Assembly (NCBI GenBank): GCA_016808115.1
Contig: JAEQBH010006851.1
Location: 1-64,000, forward strand
Direction of reading: 5' to 3'
Source of the DNA: Tetrastigma voinierianum
Lineage: Eukaryota > Streptophyta > Magnoliopsida > Vitales > Vitaceae
DNA length: 64,000 bases
In this document: positions 44,519-57,639 of the stretch, piece after piece
Layout of the letters: each line of letters opens with the position of its first letter
How positions within the stretch are numbered: position 1 is the stretch's first letter
Made by a program: the position numbers and the translations under genes
Notes under the pieces: generated by a model
Database searches by the model: none
Told to the model about the DNA's origin: nothing
The model's input: only the letters and a program-made list of their open reading frames with translations

Positions 44519-47200
44519 GATGCTACAGCTCACACCTTTTGTAGCAAATCTCCCAGAGTTATGCAGTATGTCTTATGCCATTATGTGCGCAGGCTTCATG
44601 GTAATTTAGTACCATAATAGAATTTTTTGAAAGTTGTTTTAAGGGTGAAATTTTAAAGTTTTAAAGAGTGCTGGCACTTTTGCAATTAAGGAAAGTGGAG
44701 GTGAAAGTATATTTAATGGAAGTTAAATAGTAAAAATAATAATAATAAATTGCCAAAATAGTTCAGGGAAGTCTCGAAAATTCTCTAGATCTCGGATGTG
44801 GCTTAGTTGTAGTTCAGTTAGATCTCCTGAAATCTAGTAACCGAGAAAGTTTCGTTAAATTCGAGATAGTCGAATATTTTCATTCTGGCGACGAGTTTAG
44901 AGTGAAACACAGCGGATTTACAGAAAATCTCGAAAAATGGAAAATATTTAAAGAATATTCAATTATGATAAAAATAAAATTTTTCGAGACAAAAATGGAT
45001 CTGAATGAGGTAATGAAATTATTTATCTAAATAATAATAATAATAATTAAGAAAGAAAAAAAAAGGAAGCGAAAATAAGAGAGGGGCGTAAGGCGATTTT
45101 ATTGCATTTCTCTTCACTGATTCTCTCAGTTATGAAAATCGGATAGTAGGTTTTAATCGACGAGAAGAGCAAAATTGGACTACGCGAAGGGAGCTACGCA
45201 TAGATGGAAATATCTTAGCCTTTTGTCAAGCTTTAAAAGGTAGAAAATTTGCCTAATTGTGTTATTTCAAGCACAAAAGGTTATGTAATGGCTTGAAATT
45301 TTCTTAAGTAAATGTAAAGGTCGTAAACTTTAGTCAAAAATTTTTAAGGCTAGAGGTTTAGGAATTTTTAGGAATTTTTAATTTGTGTTCGAGACTGATC
45401 GGGTTGAATTTTGGGGACTATTTCGCGGTTTGATTGAAATTTCGGGATTATAATCGAATGAGTCGACAAATTTTGAAATGTTGGTGTTTTAGACTCTGGA
45501 AAGTCCCTTGGAGTCAAAGTTGACTAAAGCGGATAGTTTTTATAGGACATTTAATGGGTATGGACATTTTGGTCGATTTCACGTCATATTGTAGTGTCGT
45601 ATGAATGGGGACTAACCGTAAAGTTTTGTTAGAATCGAGTTGGATTCGATCTTAGTCATTTTGAAAGCCACATGTGTGTTTTTGGTTAAAGCGTTGGCGG
45701 GGGCATTTTCGTAATTGAATGAATTGTGTGGCGATTTGGCATCAGACGAGAATCTAGAGTGCTTGACAGATTTGAAAGAAATTAGTGGAGAAAAGATTTA
45801 ATTTTCAAAAATCATTTTAAAGCAGTGTTTAAATTACAAGTTTGTAAAGTGCTTTGAAAATATAGATTTATAAAGCATTTTATTACCTCGATTGTTATAC
45901 TCATTGAGAAAAGTTCGATTTCGTTATTTAAGAGGCAGTTTTTGGCCTGGTTTAGCAAAACCTGAATGTACGGCTCGATTTCCGGTCCGGATGTATTGGA
46001 TTTATTTGCATTGCGAGTTATAGGATATTATAACTAACTATATTGCATGGTCGGCAATTTGGGGTTAGATCTGATATATGTTATATAGTGATGTAGTGCC
46101 CTACGCACATTCGAGGTAGCATATAATTGGCGTGACGATGCACATGCTTGATGAGGTGTTGGTTGGTTGTCATAGAGCATTTTTAGAGTTCCATTATGCT
46201 ATATAGATCTGCCCAGTGTTCATGGGACCATCTTGGCGGGATAGTGTTCGGGGGTTCTGCGGGTGCGAATTCCGGGTTAAGAGGCATCCGCTTAGGGTAT
46301 TTGAGAAATGAGCCTGATGGTTGTTGCCCGATTTGCCGATATAGCACTTTCGAATGTGACACGGCGAAGCAGTTTTGTAGCGGTGTAGTTTTACGAGCAG
46401 TTTTACGGCGATGACGATTTCAACGGCGAGAAATAGTTTTGAGCGATTTTGAAATGGTTTCATAGCAAAAGCTTCGATTTCTCTCGCGATTTTACAACCA
46501 TTTACATGCGATTTTCTGTGGGTAAGGAAACGGCATTGAAGCTTATAGTGCTGGCGAGCAGTTTGGCTCACGAGTTTTCTGTTTTAAAATAATTTTTAGT
46601 GCAGTGTTGAAGCGAAAGACCTTTCCGGGATCCTCGGGTCTGACGTGTTGATTATATACTCGAATGAGTGTAAGATTAAAACTAACGTAAAAGTTAAATG
46701 TGGCATTTTGTATATGTAAATATCTTTTTTGTAAAATATGCATGCATGGTTTTGAGAAAAGCAGGTTGCGATAAAAGGTATGTTGGATTGATCCTTTATC
46801 TTATATTTTGATGAGGACCGAGGGTCCTTTATTGTTGTAGTTGGACATTTATGACATTGGGAGTGTATTTTGTTTTATACGGGTGATTTTGTATTTGGGC
46901 TTGACCCGCAATGCGGTCGTTATGTGGTTTGATTAAATCTAAAAGTGTGATTTTGATGAAAAGTGAAAAATTTTTATAACCCACGTTTCCAAACGTCTGA
47001 TTTAGCGGTTTTGCGGCTTGGCTTTGTAACTTGTCGGTCGGCGAGCTTGGGTTCTTTATTGGAGTGAGCGAATTTCTGTCCTTGGGAAGGGTCTTTGTCG
47101 AGTTGATATTCGAAGCGGTTTTTAGCGATAGTTCGCATTTTTCGCGCGTTTTCCCACGATAATTCCTATAGAATTGTTTTTATAATGATTTTTCTATCTT
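44519..47200 (+). repeat. Left LTR of the gypsy element
   Basis: Aligns with 51,345-54,039 throughout. It contains ttctctagatctcggatg (about 44,781), a short aat microsatellite (45,030-45,048) and the atatgcatgcatggtttt segment (46,738). The end is uncertain by about 50 bp. Open frames such as 46,194-46,571 are not coding. Confidence 0.85.
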
Positions 47201-47286
47201 GACCTACATTTGTTTTGCTAAATCCTTGCATGCATGAAATATTGAAAATTAATCTTTGAATCTTTTAATCTTGAGTTCACGGCATT

Positions 47287-48160
47287 ATGTACGGGCGAGG
47301 TCGCGGAGTCGTCTAGGACTTATGGCGGGAGGCTTCCACAGAGAGATATCGAGCACTTCGATCGGAGAAAATGCTTGATGAATCAGCCCGGAAATTAGAA
47401 CTATCGGTAGCGGGACGAGGGGCGGTACCTTGACGATGGATCGGGTTATATAGATTGTTACAGTAACTCCCATCAGACACGGGAGTCTCGGAAAGTAGAG
47501 GGCATGATAGAACGTGCATAAGTGGGCTAAAACTTATGATGAATGCCGGCGACTGCCAGGCGGGGGTACTTATGGTTAGATAGGGTTAGTGTTCTAGCTA
47601 TTATATGGTGATGTAGACATGAGTCTTTCCACCATAATTCTTTGGAAAAAGGTGGCGTGGACCTGAGATTTTTCCACTGAAACGCGGTAGAACACGAGGT
47701 TTCCGTGTTTACTAGAGAATAAACAGCGAAGCAAATAGTTTATGAAAAGTTTTGAAACTTTTAAAAATGCAAAATAGCGGCCAATTTTATGAAAAGTTTG
47801 AGAACGCACTAAAGGTAGAAAGGGCAGTTTCGAGTTCTAACCGAGGGCGGCCAAACGATGAGAAATCTCCCGACACTAGTCGACGGGACCTAGTGGAGTC
47901 TAGTAGAAAGAAAGGAAAGAAGTGGACCAGCGATAGAGGCTCAGGACGAGGAGCAGCATCTAGCCAGGGACCCGTTCGATCACCAGCAGCCCTAGGAGGT
48001 GGTAGATCTTTAGGATCATCTTTTCCATTGTGCCCTACATGTCAGAGGAGGCATCTCGGAGAGTGCAGGATGAACATGACAGGATGTTTCCATTGCGGGC
48101 GGGAAGGTCCACTTTATCAGGGAGCATCCACGAGTTAATGGCCAGAACCTACGAGGTAGA
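47287..48160 (+). pseudogene. gypsy gag remnant
   Basis: A possible start MYGRGRG lies at 47,287. The N-terminal part is full of stops. From 47,752 the frame is open for 128 codons and ends in a gag zinc knuckle CPTCQRRHLGEC (about 48,029-48,064), then CFHCGREG and a broken second knuckle. Gag forms the particle that packages the element's RNA. The basic Ser/Gly/Arg-rich stretch before the knuckle is typical of Tekay-type gag. Confidence 0.85.
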
Positions 48161-51100
48161 TGTGATGTATCTACCCGAACTGTGGTCCAATTCAGTGGTA
48201 GGGATTGGTTTAAAGCGAGTGGCGATCTGACTGGTAGAGGTCGTGGTAGGGTGTAGGAGCGACCGTGCCCGGATTAGCAGTTAATTAATTTTCGTACTCG
48301 GGCTCGGGTATTCTGATCCTGATAGGAGCGGATGCATCACGGGCGTGATTGCGGGTATGATTTCGGGTTTACGATCATGATGCATATGCATTGGTGGACC
48401 GAGGGCCACTCGTTCATTTATTTCGGTACCATTCGAGAGGCACGAGATAGAGTCCCGGCTATGGGTAGTGCGTATGGTGGTTTCAGTACCTAATGGGAAT
48501 CTTATGACATCAGAAAAGGATAGTTCAGTAGTAGATTGGTGATCGAATAAAGGATTTTCGGCGAGACTTGATAGTGTTAGGTATCCATGATTTCGATATA
48601 ATCTTGGGTATGAATTTGGTTATCAGGGCATAGAGCCACACTATGGGTGTATAAGAAAGAAGTAAGATTGGTTCGGGCAGAGGAACCAGGCGTGATATTT
48701 CGGGGAGTCGGAAGAGAGATCGCTGATCTCATTAATGCCATGGCCAAGCCGAAAATGCTTCGGAAAGGTTGCCAGGGTTATTTGGCATTTGTAGTGGATA
48801 GAGACGGGGGACACGGGTGGAGGAACATCCCCATGGTCGAGTTCCCGAGATGTCTTTCGGATGATATTTCGGGTTTACCCCGGATAGAGAAATTGGTCGC
48901 TGTGTGACCCAGTTCGAGGGCCAGAACGATATCCATTCCTGCATACGAGAATGGCGCCAGTGAGTTGGAAAGAATTGAAGGGCACGATTAGAGGAATTGC
49001 TAAGCGAGGGGCTTCGTCGGAGCTAGTACCTCGGGAGCTTGATTCTCTTCGTAAGAAGAAAGATGGAAGCTTATGGTTGTGTATATATAAGCAATTGAAT
49101 TAGAGCAACAATATGCAACCGATGTCAAGCTTCCTCGTATAGATGAGCTATTTGACCCGGTGCATGGATCTCGGGTATATTCTAAAGATTGGCTAGGTGT
49201 TTACCATCGAGTTGGTCAGGGAGAATGATGTTTCTAAGGCGCCTTCGGGACGAGATACGGTCCTACGAGTTCCTAGTGATGCCATTCGGTTGACTAATGC
49301 TTGTATTTGCGTTCATGGATTTGATGAGCGGTGTCGATCGAGTATTTAGATAAGTTTGTACGTCGTATTCATTGATGACATTCCTAGTGTACTCGGGCGG
49401 TTCGAACATGAGCATCTTCGGACGATGTGCGGGTCTTAGGAGCGCCCGATTATCTGCGCAGCTAAGTTTAGTAAGTGCGATTTTGGTTGAATGATAGCTT
49501 TCTTGAATTAAGTGTCATTTCGGAGAAAAAGGTATTAGTGTGGATCGCCGGAAGATCGAAGCTATAATTGAATTAGAAGCCACGCGGTGTTTTACGAAGT
49601 CAGCGATTTCGCTAGTTGGCGAGGTTATTACGAGGAAGTTTGTTGATGGATTTTTCGAAGATAGCAGCCAGTTGACCAATCTATTGAAAGGATCGAGGAA
49701 ATTCGGTGGTCGGTCACTACCCGACGCATAGTTTTGAGGGAGCTGAGACGGTGGCGGCGGCTCAGTGATAGCACTGCGGAGTCGAGAAAGGGCGGTTCAT
49801 GTGTTCTGTAGTGATGCCTCGGACAAAGGGTTGGGGTGTGTTTTGATGCGGGATGGTAGAGTGATAGCTTATGCTTCCGTCGATTAAAGCCTTGACGAAG
49901 CTACCGCGTGATTCCCAGAACTAGCAGTAGTAGTTTTTTATTTCCAAGATGCGGGGCATTATCTATCTGGTGTTCGCATCGAGATATTCTGCGTCATGGG
50001 CTGCAATATATCTTTCACTCGAGAAAAGAAACAGCAAGGCGTGCCGTGGTTGGAATTGATTAAGGATTATAGATTACTTGCGATAAGTCTCTGCATCAAG
50101 GAAAGGCGATGTAGTGGCCGTCTTGGCCAAGCAGGAAGCGGGAGGGGTTCCCATGCTTATCTGGAGACGATTATATCTCTGGCATTGTTGATAGAGTTGA
50201 GATCTTTGGGAGTTCGGTTGCGGGTGGATTGATCTGAGGACATTGTTGGCATCATTTTATGTTACGTCCTCTTCTTGTGGATCGAGATCGAGGAGGTGAC
50301 GGGTTTGGGATGATTAAGTTGAGCGGGGTGAGGTGGTAGGGAAACTAGAGTTCCGGATCGGAACGATGGGCGTAATAGTTAGAGGAATCGAATGTGTGTA
50401 CACGAAATAGGTGAACTAAAGGAAATCATGGAAGAGGCTCACTCTTCGGCATATGCCATGCACCACAGTAGCACGAGATGTATCATACTGAGGGAGCATT
50501 ATTGGTGGAAGAGGCGTAGAAAAGGAAATTACGATTTCGTATCGGTCACCTAACTTTGTCGTAGAGGTAAGGCGAGGAGCACGGAAGCCATGAAGAGATC
50601 TGACCCCTTGGAGTTCTGTATGGAAGTGGGATAAGATTCTTATGGATTTTGTTAGGGCCCCGGGAACTGGAACAACCGCGATGCCATATGGGTGATGAGT
50701 GGATAGACTAACGAAATCGGTATATTTTTCTCCCGAGTTAGTAATGATGACGGATTGGACAAGTTGGCGTTATGTGGAGAGATAGTTAGATTACATGGTG
50801 TTCCTATATCGATAGTCTCGAGGCCAGGGACCAGTTCACATCAGTTTTGGTCAGGTTCTGGAGGATCTTAGGGACTGATTGCACTTTAGCCTGACTTTCC
50901 ATCCACCAGTTGATGGTCGGTCGAGGAGAGAACTATTGGACAGAGGATATGCTAGAGCATGCGTGATAGAGTTTAAGGGAAATTTGGGATGCGCATTTGT
51001 ATCTCGATGGAGTTACTTCTGACAACGATTATCAATCCGGTATGGCGTGGCTCCATTTGAAGCATTGTATGGCGAGAAGTGTAGTACTCCGTATGTTGGG

Positions 51101-51320
51101 ATGAAGTAGGGAGAGGAGGAGGCGATAGGCCCCGAGTTATCTGATTACCTTAAGATAAGATCAGTTAATGGAACGGACTGAGATAGCGACAGGTGAGAAA
51201 GTTATGCGGACAAAGCGCGGTAGGGATCTACAGGGTTTAATGGCAGCGATAGGGTCTTCCCTCGAGATTTCCCCCTTGAAAAGGTATCCTCTTTATTAGT
51301 TTTGTTCGTTTCGAGGGCGA
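48161..51320 (+). pseudogene. gypsy pol remnant (protease, RT, RNase H, integrase)
   Basis: Protease end: LIVLGIHDFDIILGMN at about 48,571. Reverse transcriptase: a KELKG start near 48,970, LDSLRKKKDGSLWLC (49,040), MPFRLTNA-like residues (49,275) and the catalytic FIDDI (49,368-49,382). RNase H: FCSDASDKGLGCVLMRDGRV (49,804-49,863). Integrase: the AHSSAYAMHHSSTR zinc domain (50,440-50,480), the WWKRRRKG segment, LMDFVRAPGTG (50,640), RLHGVPISIVSRPG (50,790) and YGVAPFEALYGEKCSTP (51,040). The frame changes at least ten times. After a SYADKAR-like segment (51,200) the coding stops abruptly near 51,290. The GPY/F end and a chromodomain are not seen. Confidence 0.9.
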
Positions 51321-51344
51321 AATGTTCTTAAGAAGGGAGGATTT
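51320..51344 (+). other. Polypurine tract of the gypsy element
   Basis: ttcttaagaagggaggat precedes the right LTR start (TGCTTTGATC), as in related elements. Confidence 0.75.
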
Positions 51345-54039
51345 ATGCTTTGATCAGAGATGGTGTCTGTTATGTGGCATTATGTGTACCCGAGGCTTCC
51401 TTAATTAATTTAGTGCCGTAATAAATTTTTGAAAGTTGTTTTAGGTGAAGTACAGTTTTCAAGAGGAATGTGGCACTTTATGAATTAAGGAAAATGGAGG
51501 GTGAAAGTATAATTAATGGAAGTTTAAATAGTAAAACAATAATAATAAATTGTCAAAATAGTACGGGAAGTCACCGAAAATTACCAGATCTCGGATGGCT
51601 GGCTTGGTGTCTTAGTTAAGTTAGGTCTCGCGAAATCCACAATAACCGGGAAAGTTTCGGTTAAATTCGAGACGGTCGGAAATATTTGCGAATTTTCTAG
51701 GCGACAGGTTTAGAGTGGCTTTGAAAACGGGATTTTTGAAGATCTCGAAAATGACAAATATTTAAAGAATATTCAATTATGATAAATAAAATTTTGAGGT
51801 AGAAAATGGACAGAATGGGGGATAATATAAATTATATATGAAAATAATAATAATAATAATAATAAGAATAAATAATTAGAAAATTGAAAATCAAAATGAA
51901 TAAGAAAATGTTGGGAGAAAGCCAATGAGAGAGTCTGTGAGAGAGGAGCGATTTTAATTTTTTTATTCTCTGCACTCTTTGGATTTGCGAGAAAATCGGA
52001 TGAAGTAAACTTTATTGGGATGAGAGCCTGCAAGGGTGTGGTATACGCGAGAGGCTACGTATGTATATCTTGCTTGCTTTTGTGGCTTTAAAAAGTACAG
52101 AAAAATTTCTTTCTTTGGCTGTTATTTATTTCCGGGGTCCTTCTTGTGTGAGAAATTTTCTTGTAGGCAAGTAAAGGTCGTAATCTTGATTCAAAATTTT
52201 TAGAAGCCCAGAGTTTAGAATTTTTAGAAATTTTGAGTTGTGTTTCGGTGATGAGTGAATTTTAGGATATTTATGGACGGAGTTTGAATTGAAATTTGAA
52301 GTGTCGGATAAGTGGACAGAATTTTCAAAAATGTTTGGTATTTTAGACTATATGGAAAGTCACTTAAGTTAAAAGTTGACTAAAGCAGATAGTTTTTATG
52401 GACATTTTAATGGGTATGGACATTTTTGGTCGATTTAGCTAAATATCGATGTCATGCTCGAATGGGACTAGTACGATAAAGTTTTGTTAGAATCGAAGTT
52501 AGTTCGTGTAGTCATTTTTAAAGCCACGTGTATGTTTTTGGTTAAACGTTAGGCGATGGCGTTTACTATAGTAATTTGAATGAATTGTGTAGGCGATTTG
52601 AGCATCAGACGAGAATGCAGAAGTCTTGTGGATTTGAGAAAATTAGTGGAGGAGAAAAAGGTGAGTACTGAAATCATTTTCTAAAGCAGTGTTTAAATTA
52701 CAAGTTTGTAAGTGCTGAAAATATAGATTTATAAAGCTTTTATTTATCCCAATTGTTATACTCGTGAAAGTTAGTTTGGTAATTTAAAGGCAGTTTTGGC
52801 ACGGTTTGGCGAGCCCCCTAGATGGCATGACTCGAGTTTAGGTCGAGATGTATTTCGGATTGTGTAGCGGAGTTATGGGATATTTATAGCCCAGCTACTA
52901 TTGCACGGTCGGCAGTGGGGTTAGATCTGAGTATATATTTATATAGTGAGTCGCCCTGCACGTGGGGTATATAATTAGCGAGCGGCGACTTAGTACATAG
53001 CGATGAGTGTTGGTTAGGGTTCCATCAGAGCATTTTTTGATTCGAGGTTCCATTATGCTATATGAATAAAGCGTGTTCGGACCATCTTGGCAGGGTGATG
53101 TTCGAGGTTCACTAAGATGCCGGGTTCAGGGATTCAGGCATCCGCTGGGGGTATTTTCCAAGGAAGTAAGGCCTTGATGGTTGTGACCTTGGTTATAATG
53201 TAGCACTGGATATTGCCTCGCGAAAGCAGTTCCGATGCGAGTGGTTCGGAAACGGTTTACCAGCTTGATTTCAACGAAATAGTTTCGAGCGGTTTCGAAA
53301 TGGTTTTCATAGCAGCTTCGGTTTCACTCATAAGCGATTTTACAACCATTTAAATGCAATTCTGTATTAGGAGATGCAACGTGACAGCGGCATTTGAAAC
53401 TTGCCGTACTCGAGCGTTTGGCTCCACAGTTTTTATTTTAAACCATTTTTGATGCAGTGTTGGCGGCGTTTCCGAGATCATCGATCCTGAAGCGTGTTGG
53501 CGATTATACTTACTAAGATAAGGTGTAAATTAAAACCCCAGTAAAAGTTAAATGTGGCATTTTGTATGTAAATATCTTTTGTAAAATATGCATGCATGGT
53601 TTTGAAGAGAAAAAACGAGGTTGCGTAAAAGGAGTATGTTGGATTGATCCTTATGCTATATTTTGATGAGGACGGGGTCCTTTATTTTGTAGTTGGACAT
53701 TTGGAAAACATTGGGAGTATGTTTTTTGTTTTATAGAGGTGATTTTGTATTTTGGGCTTGACCCCACTTAGTCACGATCGTTATCTTCTTGGGATTTTCG
53801 TTAAATCTAAAGGTGTGATTTTGATAGAAAAGTGAAAAATTTTATAACCCACGTTTTCCAAATACGATTTTAAACGGTTTTGCGGCTTAGCTTCATAGTA
53901 ACTTGCCGATCGGCGAGCTTGGGTGGGAGGTTCTGTGGGTGCCGGCGAGATTTCACATCATAGGAAGGGTGTCATTCTTACGTTCATGACCCGTTTCTTG
54001 AGGTGAATAGGATGCGATAGTTTGGTGCGTTATACCGTG
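51345..54039 (+). repeat. Right LTR of the gypsy element, 3' truncated
   Basis: Matches the left LTR from gcattatgtg (51,380) to the gcgatagttt segment (54,015). It carries ccagatctcggatgg and an aat microsatellite (51,843-51,864). It ends at the junction with minus-strand copia coding sequence. Confidence 0.85.
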
Positions 54040-55745
54040 TTGTGAACAAAATCACCAAAAGGTGCTTCATATTCACCACCTCTATCGCTTCTTATCACCT
54101 TGATCTTTCTATCAAGTTGGTTCTCCACCTCATTCTTGAAATGATGAAACATTTCCAATGCCTCATCTTTACTTTTCAATAAGTAAACATAACAATATCT
54201 TGTACGTCGTGATTAATGTAGAAAATATTCTTCTTACCACCTCGCGTTGAATAAATTTGAGATCAGAACTCTCGAATGTATTAATTAAGGTTCACTACTT
54301 CTTTCAATTGATTGGAAAGAAGTTCTTGTAAGTTAGATTCCACAAATCTTCGCATTTATGATTTGGATCTATTTATTTTAAAATTAAGCGAGGAACATTC
54401 CATATTAATTAATCGCATAATGTATCATAATTAACATGTCCTAGTCTACCAGCACACACATTTGAAGATTGAAAGCATATAAGTAGAAGGCGTGCTATTT
54501 TTATTGATATTCTTAATAGGGTACAACGATCGTTACATTCATTTTGAAGAGCCCATTGCTCCTTGCCCTTTCCATACATCCCGATTTTGAGAGGATGAAG
54601 TTGTCTGAGACAAACACAGAGCTTGAAGCCCTTCTTGCTCGACAATGATCCGGACACAGATTCTTTCAAATTTACGGCACATGCAACACATCTGTTGAGA
54701 GTAAGTTCCTTTACAGTGTCATCTTCAATACTACCTTCCCTTGGCTGGCCTTGGAAGAAGAGGTTGCCCGTAAGAGTTGTTCTCCATTATACATGGTTTG
54801 ATATGATGAGAACATCTTCTTATCTTCATTGGCTGTAAACATGGCGATGACCTGTGTCCACCACCATTCCGCAGTATTCTTGCCCAGTAAAGTTCACCTC
54901 GGAGACTTCTGGTGAGAGGTTCATGTCTGAACATCGTCACTTGCGATCCACATTGGCTTGAGGGCGTTTCTTGAGAATTTCCTTGTTCCTTGCGACTCAC
55001 GACGGTCCTTGCCACAGTGCCCTTGCTTGTTGCACACATGGCACTTGCCTTAGAACTTCTTAAGTAGGACCTTGCTTGGGGCAGATTGCATTGTACTTCC
55101 TCTTCTTGTGATTGTGGGAGGTCTGCCCTTGTTCCATAACATTGGCCTTGGATTCGTGAAGCCCTTACACCGCCTTCTTTTCGGATACGGTTGTCTTCTC
55201 ACATTCTCATCCTTACTATCAAGTCTTCAGTCTGTTTCCTTCGGCTTAAGCTTTAGGTAATTCTTGAATTCTTTCCATAGCGGTGTGATTTTCAATAAGT
55301 ACAGCCACTTGGAAGGATTCATAAGAACTGTATCCCTTCTGCGTATGTCATGCGAGAATCATAACGAGATCTTGAACTTGGTGATCAACGTCTTGAAATC
55401 AAGCATCTTGTAGTCTAGGAATTTTTCCCCTTCTGAAACTTCTTGAGCCGCATCCTTGGTCTTACTTTGTCAGGGTTCCCACGAGTTCTCTTGCGTGTGA
55501 AGCCCCTTGATACACATTATATATTAGTGTGTTGTCAGGCCATTCGAGGAGTAGTTGCGTCTGAATTAGCATGCTTCCATGCTTTCACGGTACTGCAACC
55601 ACTTGCTGTCGGTTTCATCTTCCTTGATGCGACATCCTCTTGAAGGAAACGGGCGGAGTCAGGTGGTCGGGTGGAAACGACATCTTTTGTTGCCACCTTT
55701 TGGTCGGTTCCATTGAACTTTTAGAACTGCTCTCCATGACTCAGA
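54040..55745 (-). pseudogene. Tnt1-like copia gag-protease-integrase fragment
   Basis: Minus strand, starting with a possible gag ATG near 55,733 (MESSSKSSMEPTKRW-like). Gag pieces follow, then the zinc knuckle CHVCNKQGHC (about 55,020). Protease with EWWWTQVIAMFTAN and NGEQLL comes next (54,780-54,860), then SGSLSSKKGFKL (54,620-54,660), MYGKGKEQWALQNE and RLGHVNYDTL (54,420-54,445). The integrase core (KDEALEMFHHFKNEVENQLD, 54,100-54,170) is cut by the gypsy LTR. Reverse transcriptase and RNase H are absent. Each domain is separated by frameshifts. Confidence 0.88.
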
Positions 55746-56389
55746 GTCATTAGCGCCGTAGGGCGTTGGAGGAGGCACCACGGTGGGGAGTAGAATCGGT
55801 AGTCATTCTCACGGAGCAAATTATGTTTGCGAACTTGAGTATATTAAATTAATAAAATGACTGGCAAATGTTAAATAAAACGGTTTTGAATAAAGGTGGC
55901 TGTTCACGGCTTGATATCTTAAAAATTAACAAACGTGACTTAGCCAAATTACGAACGCAAAATGTTTTTGCGAATTACGATATAAAAAAAAATAGCAACG
56001 AATTAAAGCAAAAACAAATAAAATATATTACAACAGCTTGATTTTAGTTTTACTTGAAATGATCAAATAAAACAATATTAAGATTGATATGAAAACTGGT
56101 ATCAGAACCGAATTCTGTTAAGTAAAACTTATATATAAACTAATATATCAACTTAGTTTTATAAGAACAAAACACGGTCTTTTGATGAAATCTGATTTTC
56201 GTTTTGCGAATTGTGAAGTTCAAATCTATAAATAAATCGTAAACAGTCTGCAGTAAATCGTCAACGATCATGACTGAAGCTGATGAAGTCTCACGTCGAT
56301 TGTATTCGAAGCTGTTCGATGCGGCTCAGTGCAATAATTGTGAAGGCAGAATGTCGGGGAAGTTACGTATTTAGGAAGTGAGATCTAAC

Positions 56390-56462
<73 letters not shown>

Positions 56463-57639
56463 TATACCGGTGCGATATTCAGGAGCGTCTTTGAAGCAAA
56501 TAAAGTCGTACCTGATGAGCGTTTCTTGAGCAAAAAAAATACGACAATTCTGGTCTTTGTTATTTGTTTTGCTATATATAAAGTCATTTTTGTCTTGAGC
56601 GTTTTGCAAGCAAAAAAATGCAGCAATTTCTGATCTGACAAGAAAAAAAAATTATTTTTATTGGCGATTCTGATTGCCCTTTATGTAAGCGGAAAAACCA
56701 AAAAACAAACCACTGAAACTAGTATCTTGGAATTGTTTGAAATTAATATTTAGCAAATATAACTCTGATGAGTATAGCCAGATTGTAGACAATTAACACG
56801 TTTGCGGGAAAAGCCGGAAAAGTCATAACTGTTTTATGTCTCAAGGCTGTGTTGGATGCAGTCTGCTTCAAGACAATTGCTCTGTGGTGGTGCTTCCGAG
56901 ACTTTTTGATTGTCTCGAGGATGAAATAATCTTCCAACATAAGCACTTCCTTTGTTGGGCTGTGGGACCGGAATTGTGTGAACTTAGGGTCTCTCTGTTA
57001 TGAAATGAATGAATGAATGTATGTAAATTTTATGTCAAATAGAAAGATTGTGAAGTCATACCTCTCTAGACACTGCTCATATTTGTTTAGTGGAGTCATG
57101 GAAGCTTCAGAGGAGTCTCATTGTTGTGCAGATGAACATGACCCTTGGACGGTAGATATTACGGAAGATGCATTGGTCATATAGGCAACCCTCACATGAA
57201 ATGGCCGCGATTTGATGCCCAGGTGAGTTTAAGCTAGCTCGGGCCGGGCAGGCTGATTTGGTCGCGAGCTGGCAGTGGCGCGGTGTGAACGAGCATGAGC
57301 TAGATTACATAAGCTGGCTGGGAATTTATGAGACTGAACTACTACAAGGTGGGGTGTATTTATCTGCTAAAAGTCTTGTTCCCCATCTGGAGTGTGGGAC
57401 CAGTTTTCCTGACTTAAACCATTAGTTTAGTTTTGAAGGGCGATGTTTGAGCCATTCAATTCACTCCTTAATGGTTTTGAAGCTGACTCAATATATGATC
57501 TTCATCTCCTCGCGGGAGGGGAGAACACATTCCCATGTGGACCCGATGTAATTTTTAAGGCACCGAAGATAATTTAAATTATTGTACTCAATACTTTTTC
57601 GAATAAAGTTTAGGGCAAAACTTACTTTCGTATATATAT
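55746..57639. other. Unassigned sequence between copia fragment and pararetrovirus
   Basis: Holds a plus-strand tggtatcagaacc at 56,094-56,106 (a primer-site-like string). It also has a possible LTR or leader segment ending cttccaaca at 56,939, a tatatataaag box near 56,572 and a GC-richer block with gagctgg/ggctgg strings near 57,230-57,330. It may be the 5' untranslated part or LTR of the copia fragment, or the leader of the pararetrovirus. No coding region is recognised. Confidence 0.35.
56391..56461. repeat. A-run plus (AT)n microsatellite
   Basis: About 19 A bases followed by about 26 AT units. It produces long artificial open frames on both strands. Confidence 0.95.

Larger units (their letters stand above)
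44519..54039 (+). mobile_element. Near full-length Ty3/gypsy retrotransposon, decayed
   Basis: Two LTRs of about 2.7 kb (44,519 to about 47,200 and 51,345-54,039) enclose gag, protease, reverse transcriptase, RNase H and integrase in that order. This gypsy order and the LTR length suit the Tekay/Del group. The end of integrase and any chromodomain are missing. The right LTR is cut near 54,039 by a copia fragment, and the left end adjoins an older gypsy LTR, so no target duplication can be checked. The LTRs differ by very many small indels. Confidence 0.9.

Noticed and set aside
46194..46571. 125-codon open frame on the minus strand
   Set aside because: It lies wholly in a gypsy LTR, and the matching part of the other LTR is not open.
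56385..56609. Open frame with long IY repeats
   Set aside because: It is a translation of the (AT)n microsatellite.
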